Of a stretch of DNA of 8,318 bases, positions 1 to 6,695 are shown one piece after another. A model generated the notes under the pieces. That model did not search any database, was not told the DNA's origin, and was given only the letters and a program-made list of their open reading frames with translations. Each line of letters opens with the position of its first letter. Positions within the stretch are counted from its first letter, which is position 1. The stretch is from assembly GCA_003492055.1 (NCBI GenBank), contig DMZE01000108.1, forward strand, positions 1-8,318. The letters run 5' to 3'. Source of the stretch: Cellvibrionales bacterium (GTDB lineage Bacteria; Pseudomonadota; Gammaproteobacteria; Pseudomonadales; UBA7434). Made by a program: the position numbers and the translations under genes.

Positions 1-1307
1 GCTTTTCTTAATTGCGTAGATGGCCAATCGACTAATTGATTGTTAATTAAAAAAGGACTGTTATCGAGATCAATATCACTATTGGGCGATTGATAATTAA
101 GCGTGGGTATAATTTTTTTATGCTGTAAAGATAGTACGACTTTAATAATAGAGGCAATACCAGCCGCCTCACCTAGGTGGCCAATATTGGATTTAACCGA
201 TCCTACATGACAATAATCTCGCTTATCTGTTGCCTCGCGATACACTTGATTAAGCGCTTCAAATTCAATGGGATCACCAACAGGCGTGCCAGTACCATGC
301 GCTTCAATATAAGAGACATCAGCAGCTTCGACACCACTTATACTTAGCGCTTCGGCGACAGCCGTTGCCTGACCATCGACTCCCGGTGCTAAATAACCAA
401 TTTTTTGTGCACCATCATTATTAATAGCTGTGCCACAAACAACACCATAAACGGTATCACCATCAGCAACAGCATCTTCATAACGTTTTAATACAATGGC
501 ACCCGCACCGCTGCCAAATACCGTGCCTTGCGAATGCGCATCGAAGGGACGGCAATGACCATCGGGTGATAAAATTTCACCGTCTCGATAAATGTACCCT
601 CGTTTTTGTGGCACAACCACCGTTGAGCCTCCGACAATAGCAGCATCACATTCGCCGCCCAATAAACTTTGAACTGCCATATGCACACCGACTAAGGTAG
701 ACGAACAAGCAGTTTGGACATTAATACTGGGGCCACGTAAATCTAATTCATAAGAAAGTCTGGTGGCTAAAAAATTCATACAATTGCCGGTATGACGAAC
801 AAGAAACTCGCCCATATCATCCATTAATTGTGAGTTGGATTGTAAGTTTTTGAGGCGATACAGATTTTCACCCGAGCTAGCAAAAACAGCCATTCTTCCT
901 TCACTGTCATCACCGGTATGACCAGCATGCTCTAAGGCTTGGTAAGCTACTTCAAGAAAAAGTCGGTGCGCCGGGTCTGTAACCGCTGCATCTTGTGGGT
1001 TAAACCCCCAGAAACCAGCATCAAATCGATTGTAATTTTTTAAATAAGGTTGGGCTCGCACATAATTAGGATTCGCTAAATTAACGGCTAATTCACCCGC
1101 TTCGAGTAATTCTTCATCGGTATAAAACTGAACCGACTCAACGCCGTTTTTTAGGTTAGACCAATACTCAGAAATATTTAAGGCACCAGGCAGATGGCAA
1201 GCCATACCTACAATGGCTATTGCAGCATCGTCAAAAGTCTCATCTAACGCTTCATTGTTGATTGTCGCGTCGCTATTTAAAAATTCTTTACTCAACAAAC
1301 TCTCCAT
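1..1307 (-). CDS. Type I polyketide synthase, N-terminal ketosynthase domain (3' end off the left edge)
   Basis: The reading frame is open from an ATG at 1307 to the left edge, giving 435 visible residues. After an acidic head of about 27 residues comes one ketosynthase (KS) domain (about 28-430). It carries the complete condensing triad: Cys201 in TACSSTLVG, His337 in EAHGTGTPVGDP and His377 in NIGHLGEAAG. The spacings of 136 and 40 residues are normal for type I KS domains. A KS accepts the upstream acyl or aminoacyl chain on the Cys and extends it by decarboxylative condensation with a malonyl-type unit. The motif GYIYRDGEILSPDGHCRPFDA resembles KS domains of hybrid NRPS-PKS lines. The acyltransferase and later domains must lie beyond the window. 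The start is firm: a TGA lies two codons upstream. The first gene product to feed this KS should be the NRPS encoded just upstream. An oddity is DPGRRLFLE (111-119), where most KS domains have DPQxR. Confidence 0.95.
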   Translation of the reverse strand, partial: MESLLSKEFLNSDATINNEALDETFDDAAIAIVGMACHLPGALNISEYWSNLKNGVESVQFYTDEELLEAGELAVNLANPNYVRAQPYLKNYNRFDAGFWGFNPQDAAVTDPAHRLFLEVAYQALEHAGHTGDDSEGRMAVFASSGENLYRLKNLQSNSQLMDDMGEFLVRHTGNCMNFLATRLSYELDLRGPSINVQTACSSTLVGVHMAVQSLLGGECDAAIVGGSTVVVPQKRGYIYRDGEILSPDGHCRPFDAHSQGTVFGSGAGAIVLKRYEDAVADGDTVYGVVCGTAINNDGAQKIGYLAPGVDGQATAVAEALSISGVEAADVSYIEAHGTGTPVGDPIEFEALNQVYREATDKRDYCHVGSVKSNIGHLGEAAGIASIIKVVLSLQHKKIIPTLNYQSPNSDIDLDNSPFLINNQLVDWPSTQLRK

Positions 1308-1330
1308 CAATCAAATTAAAGACGAATTGA
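1308..1330 (-). promoter_or_regulatory. NRPS-PKS junction without a visible ribosome binding site (likely translational coupling)
   Basis: The NRPS stop codon (TAA, 1318-1316) and the PKS ATG (1307-1305) are separated by 8 bases. The bases before the ATG read TTAATTTGATTG and contain no purine-rich Shine-Dalgarno match. With so short a gap, ribosomes ending the NRPS could reinitiate on the PKS, which would keep the two subunits in proportion. Coupling is inferred; the gap and the lack of a site are seen directly. Confidence 0.5.
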
Positions 1331-4300
1331 CTTTCTGCGTCTGCGCGATGATGCCGCTGATTTGCGCTGCTCTGCCCGCGCAACGCCAGCATCCGCGCTC
1401 TGTTGTTTATCTGTATTGCCACTCAAAAATCCAGCCAGAGCTGCAACGGTTGGATAGCGATACATAGCAACAAGCGATACCTTTTTATCCAAACGCTGAC
1501 TAAGACGGTTATTGGCTTGTGCAATCAATAGCGAATTAGCACCCAAGCTAAAGAAGTCATCTTTACTGCCTATTTTTTCTAGGTTTAACATTTCTTGAAA
1601 AACGATAGCAATGGTTTTTTCAATATCACTTTCAGGTGCAATAAATTCATCTTCAGTGATGCGTTTACGCTTTTCTGGTTTGGGTAATGCATTGCGATCA
1701 ATTTTGCCATTGGGGGTTAATGGCATAGAGGGCAAAACAACAAATTCGTTAGGTCTCATAAAATCAGGTAAGCATTTAGCTAAACGTGCTTTGAGACTAT
1801 CAATTAAGTCAAAATTATCTGTTGCTTGAATGGGCTGATTACAGAATGCAGCTAGGCCTTCTCGGCTACTCTGCTTGTCGTTTTTCTTATCACTTTTCTT
1901 GTCATCTGGCTTGTCACTTTTCTTATCATTAGCAACAACCGATAAAGTTAAACTGTGCTGTTGATTTTTTGGCGACAAATAAACATCGAAACAAACGGGG
2001 TCACCGGATTTCGCCCAGGTTAGCGTAATGTTAATATCACTAGCTGACGGATAAATATCTTCTACTAACTGATAAATATCTTCGGGTTGAAAGCTATTCG
2101 CGTATTGAAAGCCTTTTCCACATTGCTGGCCTTGATCGACTAACTGTTTCACGCCATCAACAATATGAGCCGGTTTTTCTGACATCAATGTGTTTTGTAT
2201 TAATTGATCTCTTAGTAAACGTGCATTGACTAAATCGCGAAACACCATCGGCTCTGAAACATCGCTTATCATTGCTTTTAATTCAAGTAAGTTGTTTGGA
2301 GGACTTTGAATGGCGAAATCGCTATCGTTAATGAAGGTATTGTCATTATCTAAACAGAGAATGACATCATAGCGGTAGGCCGACATTTCAGTTCGATAAT
2401 GGCCTCGCTTCAACTGAATATCGATATTTTTTATAGCCGGAATTTCTTGCTTTAAATGCGTAAAAAAATCAGGCGCAACTAATAATTCACTCTCTTTGTC
2501 GCGATGCGAATTAATCCTTTTTTGCAATAACTCAACGCTTAAGTCTGCCGGCGCTTTAGCGAACTCAATAGAGGTATCAAATAGATTTTTTAATGCGAGG
2601 TGTCTAACATCACCAATAAATAATTGACCTGCTGGGCTTAGGTGTTTTACTGCTGAGGCTATTACATTAACTAAATAATCAGCCGAGGGGAAATATTGAA
2701 TCACTGAATTAATAATGACAACATCGAAAGTCTCTTGGCCATCAATAAGACTTTTAAGCACGCTTAAATCATCTGCCGCACTGTTAATCAGTGATACATT
2801 ATCGAGGCCTAAGGCGTTAACTTGCTGGTTAATTAACGCTAATGCAGTCGCCGAAAAATCGATAGCGACATAACGCTCACATTGTGGCGCAATACGATAG
2901 AGTAATAAACCCGTACCGCAGCCAATTTCAAGAATACGCTTAGGTTTAAGCGCCATAATACGATTAACCGTGGTATCCACCCACTCTTGCATAGGCGCGT
3001 GTAAATGCTGCTCGCCTGTATAGCTATCAATCCAACCTGAAATATTAAAGGTAGGGTCACTAACAGACTCACCGTTGACGGCACCCGCTTTACTATTTTC
3101 ATCATGCACATTCGTGTCATCACTATTCGCAACCAGCTTCATAGACTCTTTAGTCGCTGAGTTGCCATTCTCGTATGCCTTATCCCAAATGGATTGCCAA
3201 TGGCTATTATCCAGCGACGGCGATGACTTATCGGCAACCACATAGGCGATTAAACTTTGCGGCTGGTCTAATTCACTTTCTGTCGCAATAACGACACTGT
3301 TTTTAATGCCCGCATGATTATTGAGAAGCGATTCAATTTCACCAAGCTCAATACGATAGCCTCTTAATTTAACTTGATGATCAAGCCGCCCTAAAAAATC
3401 AATATCGCCGTTATCACGGTAGCTGGCTAAATCTCCGGTACGATAAATAAGATCAGCTTTTTTGCTCTGACTATTATTACTCGCTGAATGACTCTGCTCT
3501 GTACTGTGAGAAAAAGACTGAACAAAAGGGTTAGTGATAAATTTTTCAGCCGTTAACTCGGCGCGACGATGATAACCACGGACAACACCCTGCCCGCCAA
3601 TCATTAATTCACCAGCCACACCAATAGGCGTTGGCTGTAATTTTTCATCGACAATATATATTTGGGTATTAGCTATAGGTCGCCCAATGGTTAATTTCGT
3701 TGCTAGCATCTCAGCCGTCACTGCTGCCGATGTTGACCAAATGGTGGCTTCGGTAGGCCCATAAACATTTATCAACTGGCCCTTTATCTGCGCCTGTATT
3801 TTTTTCGCAAGATCAACAGGCAATGCCTCGCCACCCAACAAGACGGTGTGTAAATTAGACATTGCGGAAAAAGTATCATTATCGGAGGCTAAAATTCTTG
3901 CCATCGAAGGCGTGCATTGAAAGTGAGTAACGCCATGCCTTTTAATTTGCGCAGCTATAGAGTAATCCGCATTGCTTTGATACTGCTCAGGATTACTATT
4001 AATACGTAACTGATTTAAGTGCTGTAAATTGTCGAGTACTGTTTCGTTATCTACTCCAAAATCAATAAGACAAGCAACCTCATCAATACCGGCCGATTTA
4101 ATTTGATCCAACAGTGGCAACACACTGGTAGCGGTGCCAAACAAGCCGGCCGTTTCAAAATAGCGATCAAATGCATGGTCAATTAATGCATCGAGATCTT
4201 CGTCCGTTAAAGTGTCGGCATCAAAAGAACTGTCTTGCGCGGCGGCTTTTGATGGCTGTTTAAACGCAGGAAACGCCCACGGGGCTATTTTGACTAAATC

Positions 4301-5944
4301 AAAAGACGTTTTTAAATAATGACAAAACGGTGCTCTAACGGTTTCTCGGACTGCATCGATATCCGTACCAATAAAGGTATGGACCATAACGCTGACATTA
4401 CCCGGCCCTTCAAAGCCTTTATCTTTGCGGCCTTGGCGATAGGCTGAAATCTTACTGGTTAAATCTTCAATTGTTTGACCTAATAGATTGGTCAGCACAT
4501 TAAAGCCGCCCTCACCCGCTGCACGAAAGGTGTCAATATTGCCTGCGGTAGTAATCCAAATGGGGGGTTCTTTTTGAATAGCGGGAGGATATATTTTCGC
4601 CTCGAAAGGTTTTCCCTCACCATTTAATACTTCAATCGCTTCGCCACGCCAAAGCTTTCGCACAGTCTCTATTTCATCAAACATTAACTGCCGGCGGTTT
4701 TCGAAGTTCTCTGGTTTTAAGGCAAAGTCATTCACATGCCAGCCAGACGCAAAAGAGAAGCCGACTCGGCCATTCGAGAGGTTATCGACCACTGACCACT
4801 CTTCTGCCACGCGAATGGGGTTATGTAATGGCAAAACAATACTGCCTGCACGAATAGCGACGTTTTGAGTGACTGCAGCAACAGCGGCACTGGTCACAGA
4901 AGGGTTGGGGTAGAGCCCACCAAATAAATGAAAGTGCCTTTCGGGCGTCCATACCGTAGAAAAATCATGACTGTCGGCAAACTTCGAACCTTCCAGTAAT
5001 AATTTGTAGCGATCGCCCGCCGTATTAGGCCCTGCATCACTCGAAAAATAGAATAATCCTACATCCATTTTTCTATTCACTAAAGAGACGTTTTGCTGCA
5101 CTGAGGGCGATGATGTTGCGCCTAATGTGGCCGCATCCTCTTCTTGAATAACAACCTTAAAGCCGCGTGTTAGTGACCAAAATATTTCTAATACGGAAAT
5201 ATCAAATGAAATACTGGTTACCGCTAACCAAACGCCGGGTTGGCCAGAATACTGTAAGCTATCATCCATGCCAGCCATAAAATTTAAGACATTACGATGC
5301 TCAACCATGACACCTTTCGGTATGCCGGTAGAACCCGAGGTATAAATCACATAGGCAAGATGGCTTGGCGTAACGGCGTTAATAAGAGAATGACGCTCTT
5401 CAGAAAAATCAACCGAAGAGTCCAATAATTGATTATCAACACAAACAACCGCTGCATCATGATTCGGTAAACGATCACGTAAAGAAGAGTGGATAAGTAA
5501 AATTGACGCCTGTGAATCGGCGATCATTAAATCAATGCGATCATGGGGATAAGATGGATCTAGCGGTACATAGGCTGCACCGGATTTTAAAATAGCTAAT
5601 AAACCAACCACCATCTCGATTGAACGCTCAATAAAGAGCCCAATTAATTGGTCGGGTTTAGCACCTAATGCCTGCAAGGTTAAAGCGAGCCTATTGGCTT
5701 TGTTATTTAATTCCGCGTAAGACATTGATTGATCACGGAACGCTAACGCTTCTGACTGAGGTCGAAGTTGTGCCTGACGCTCAAACAGTTGATGAAGGCA
5801 TACGGTATTATCAAAGGGCTTATGGGTTTGATTCCAATCGACTAAAACAGCTTTTCGTTGTGCATCACTAATAACTGATTCATCGCCTAAGGTTTTTTTA
5901 TCATCATCATTGACACCACCGCCATTTTTTCCTGAACGCATCAT
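1316..5944 (-). CDS. NRPS initiation module with doubly interrupted adenylation domain: A(N)-LLM-A-MT-A(C)-PCP
   Basis: This 1542-residue enzyme should activate one amino acid as an adenylate, hold it on its own carrier domain and modify it there. Adenylation core motifs are A3 YTSGSTGIPKG (201-211), A4 FDISVLEIF (247-255), A5 NVYGPTE (726-732), A7 YRTGDLA (834-840), A8 RGYRIELGEIE (861-871), A9 LPDFMRP (1392-1398) and A10 NGKIDR (1412-1417). A luciferase-like monooxygenase splits A4 from A5, and a methyltransferase splits A8 from A9. The carrier follows, with phosphopantetheine Ser1471 in DDFFSLGANSL. Specificity positions D248, I249, L252, Q676, L702, G704, V727, I735, W736 and K1414 give DILQLGVIWK, against DILQLGLIWK for glycine. 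There is no condensation, epimerisation or thioesterase domain; an in-frame TAA directly before the ATG rules out a longer start. Residues 21-44 resemble the linker that normally follows a condensation domain. The product is probably passed to the next gene's KS. Confidence 0.95.
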   Translation of the reverse strand: MMRSGKNGGGVNDDDKKTLGDESVISDAQRKAVLVDWNQTHKPFDNTVCLHQLFERQAQLRPQSEALAFRDQSMSYAELNNKANRLALTLQALGAKPDQLIGLFIERSIEMVVGLLAILKSGAAYVPLDPSYPHDRIDLMIADSQASILLIHSSLRDRLPNHDAAVVCVDNQLLDSSVDFSEERHSLINAVTPSHLAYVIYTSGSTGIPKGVMVEHRNVLNFMAGMDDSLQYSGQPGVWLAVTSISFDISVLEIFWSLTRGFKVVIQEEDAATLGATSSPSVQQNVSLVNRKMDVGLFYFSSDAGPNTAGDRYKLLLEGSKFADSHDFSTVWTPERHFHLFGGLYPNPSVTSAAVAAVTQNVAIRAGSIVLPLHNPIRVAEEWSVVDNLSNGRVGFSFASGWHVNDFALKPENFENRRQLMFDEIETVRKLWRGEAIEVLNGEGKPFEAKIYPPAIQKEPPIWITTAGNIDTFRAAGEGGFNVLTNLLGQTIEDLTSKISAYRQGRKDKGFEGPGNVSVMVHTFIGTDIDAVRETVRAPFCHYLKTSFDLVKIAPWAFPAFKQPSKAAAQDSSFDADTLTDEDLDALIDHAFDRYFETAGLFGTATSVLPLLDQIKSAGIDEVACLIDFGVDNETVLDNLQHLNQLRINSNPEQYQSNADYSIAAQIKRHGVTHFQCTPSMARILASDNDTFSAMSNLHTVLLGGEALPVDLAKKIQAQIKGQLINVYGPTEATIWSTSAAVTAEMLATKLTIGRPIANTQIYIVDEKLQPTPIGVAGELMIGGQGVVRGYHRRAELTAEKFITNPFVQSFSHSTEQSHSASNNSQSKKADLIYRTGDLASYRDNGDIDFLGRLDHQVKLRGYRIELGEIESLLNNHAGIKNSVVIATESELDQPQSLIAYVVADKSSPSLDNSHWQSIWDKAYENGNSATKESMKLVANSDDTNVHDENSKAGAVNGESVSDPTFNISGWIDSYTGEQHLHAPMQEWVDTTVNRIMALKPKRILEIGCGTGLLLYRIAPQCERYVAIDFSATALALINQQVNALGLDNVSLINSAADDLSVLKSLIDGQETFDVVIINSVIQYFPSADYLVNVIASAVKHLSPAGQLFIGDVRHLALKNLFDTSIEFAKAPADLSVELLQKRINSHRDKESELLVAPDFFTHLKQEIPAIKNIDIQLKRGHYRTEMSAYRYDVILCLDNDNTFINDSDFAIQSPPNNLLELKAMISDVSEPMVFRDLVNARLLRDQLIQNTLMSEKPAHIVDGVKQLVDQGQQCGKGFQYANSFQPEDIYQLVEDIYPSASDINITLTWAKSGDPVCFDVYLSPKNQQHSLTLSVVANDKKSDKPDDKKSDKKNDKQSSREGLAAFCNQPIQATDNFDLIDSLKARLAKCLPDFMRPNEFVVLPSMPLTPNGKIDRNALPKPEKRKRITEDEFIAPESDIEKTIAIVFQEMLNLEKIGSKDDFFSLGANSLLIAQANNRLSQRLDKKVSLVAMYRYPTVAALAGFLSGNTDKQQSADAGVARAEQRKSAASSRRRRKSIRL
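1874..1927 (-). repeat. Short in-frame Lys/Asp/Ser repeat in an NRPS linker
   Basis: NRPS residues 1340-1357 consist almost only of Lys, Asp and Ser, with the unit DKKSDK at 1340-1345 and 1348-1353 and a variant DKKNDK at 1352-1357. At DNA level the two perfect protein copies (1910-1927 and 1886-1903) agree at 16 of 18 bases, which suggests local duplication. The tract lies between the methyltransferase and the return to the adenylation C-terminal subdomain, and probably acts as a flexible charged tether. Confidence 0.8.
1940..3050 (-). other. NRPS-type N-methyltransferase domain inserted between A8 and A9
   Basis: Residues about 965-1335 of the NRPS form a SAM-dependent methyltransferase. 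The SAM-binding motif is ILEIGCGTGLLL (1004-1015), followed by AIDFS (1027-1031), FDVVIINSVIQYF (1073-1085), GQLFIGDVRHL (1106-1116) and KRGHYRTEMSAYRYDVIL (1179-1196). The approach YTGEQHLHAPMQEWVDTTV and the ending are typical of the N-methyltransferases embedded in NRPS adenylation domains, which methylate the amino group of the carrier-bound residue. On glycine this would give a sarcosyl thioester. With an oxidising domain in the same module, methylation of a hydroxyl made by that domain is an alternative. Confidence 0.88.
4010..5074 (-). other. Luciferase-like flavin monooxygenase domain inserted between A4 and A5
   Basis: Residues about 291-645 of the NRPS are not adenylation sequence. 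They match the MupA/Atu3671-type luciferase-like monooxygenases found in natural-product synthetases. Recognisable stretches are MDVGLFYFSSDAG (293-305), TPERHFHLFGGLYPNPSV (333-350), RAGSIVLPLHNPIRVAEEW (365-383) and GRVGFSFASGWHVNDF (392-407). The family uses reduced flavin (FMN) and O2. The A4-to-A5 distance is about 390 residues longer than in an uninterrupted domain such as GrsA. From memory, a monooxygenase sits at a similar place in the glycine-activating terminal modules MtaG (myxothiazol) and MelG (melithiazol), where it oxidises the glycine alpha carbon. Whether this domain oxidises carbon or nitrogen cannot be read from the sequence. Confidence 0.9.
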
Positions 5945-5956
5945 TTAACTCTCAGC
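5939..5956 (-). promoter_or_regulatory. NRPS ribosome binding site and tandem ATG start
   Basis: GAGAG at 5953-5949 precedes two adjacent in-frame ATG codons at 5944 and 5941. The spacing is 4 bases to the first and 7 to the second, so the second ATG is the better placed start. The protein would differ by one methionine only. TAA sits immediately before the first ATG and closes the frame upstream. Confidence 0.5.
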
Positions 5957-6003
5957 TATAAAAGATTAAAATTAAAAAAGCCAAACTATCCTTTTGACTG
6001 ATG
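5945..6003 (-). other. 59-base AT-rich gap between the GNAT and NRPS genes
   Basis: This is the longest gap in the window. It holds the NRPS ribosome binding site and a T-rich stretch. I see no convincing sigma70 promoter and no GC-rich hairpin, so read-through transcription from the upstream genes is the default reading. A weak internal promoter cannot be excluded. Confidence 0.4.
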
Positions 6004-6651
6004 CTAGAGATCTAAACTCATATGCACCACACCTGGCACCCCGTACTGCTCTTCAAATTCACTATCTACCTTTTCATAAACTTCGTTAAAACCGAGTTTT
6101 CTATAACTTTTTTTAGCCGCTTCATTACCCATAAAATAAGCCACTTTGGCTTTTTTTATGCCCTCTTCACGACCACATTCAAGTAAATCTTTCAGTAGCT
6201 CAGTGGTTACGCCTGTGCCACGAAAATCCGGTTGAGTGGCGATATATTCCAACACCCACTCACGCTCATAACCCATGGGTAAACAGCGAGAAAAAACGTC
6301 AAACCCTTGGAGCAAATCAACCTGCTGCTGGTGATTCCAGCCAGCATCTTCAACGACAGTGAGCAAAGCTGTAGTAAACGCTTCGGGGCTTCGCTCTGCA
6401 GGAATATAGCCGCAGGCTGCAGCAATGGGAAAACCATTGTGCTCGGCAATAACGAAGCCTTCGTAATGTGCAATACAGCGGGGCTCTGCGACAACCAACT
6501 TCGCTAATAAACTTTTTCTTTCTTCTTCTGAGCCAGAAAAAACACGCTCCCACACCGATGGCTTTTGTATGTGGCCATGCGCTGCAGTTAAGATTGCCCA
6601 TGCTAAAAAATCAGCATCGTCGGCTGTTGCATCACGTATTGATATTTCCAT
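6004..6651 (-). CDS. GNAT-family N-acetyltransferase, substrate unknown
   Basis: A 215-residue protein that should transfer an acetyl or other acyl group from CoA to an amine. The GNAT fold shows in the opening beta strand ISIRDATADDADFLAW (3-18); in motif A, LEYIATQPDFRGTGVTTELL (134-153), with the acetyl-CoA pyrophosphate loop R144-G-T-G147; and in motif B, GNEAAKKSYRKLGFNEVY (175-192), with Tyr183 at the usual general-acid position. The last small residue of the R/QxxGxG/A loop is Thr149. It is a stand-alone enzyme, unlike the GNAT domains fused into some PKS loading modules. It lies 44 bases after the ATPase gene and 59 before the NRPS gene, so it is probably co-transcribed. Possible roles are acylating the amino group of the starter unit, a sugar amine of the polysaccharide, or self-resistance by acetylation. 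Sequence alone does not choose between them. The ATG at 6651 has a weak GAGAAAG site 7 bases upstream. Confidence 0.88.
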   Translation of the reverse strand: MEISIRDATADDADFLAWAILTAAHGHIQKPSVWERVFSGSEEERKSLLAKLVVAEPRCIAHYEGFVIAEHNGFPIAAACGYIPAERSPEAFTTALLTVVEDAGWNHQQQVDLLQGFDVFSRCLPMGYEREWVLEYIATQPDFRGTGVTTELLKDLLECGREEGIKKAKVAYFMGNEAAKKSYRKLGFNEVYEKVDSEFEEQYGVPGVVHMSLDL

Positions 6652-6695
6652 CAGAACGCTTTCTCAATTAGTCATTTATAAAAATAATACAAAAT
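6652..6695 (-). other. 44-base AT-rich gap between the ATPase and GNAT genes
   Basis: Almost pure A and T apart from the weak ribosome binding site of the GNAT gene (6665-6659). No hairpin of terminator type is visible, so transcription probably continues through it. Confidence 0.4.

Noticed and set aside
1213..1467. An 84-codon plus-strand open frame across the NRPS-PKS junction, and several other short plus-strand frames
   Set aside because: They overlap well-supported minus-strand domains, show no recognisable protein features and have no clear ribosome binding sites.
2839..3132. A 97-codon minus-strand frame inside the NRPS methyltransferase region
   Set aside because: It is a shifted-frame shadow of the methyltransferase coding sequence, whose motifs are intact in the main frame.
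5950..5995. Possible promoter in the same gap (TTGGCT and TTATAG about 17 bases apart)
   Set aside because: Both elements match the sigma70 consensus poorly, and an AT-rich gap gives such matches by chance.
5970..6003. A weak hairpin-like AAAAG...CTTTT followed by Ts in the GNAT-NRPS gap, read on the minus strand
   Set aside because: The stem is five pairs, four of them A-T, with a ten-base loop. It is too weak for an intrinsic terminator.
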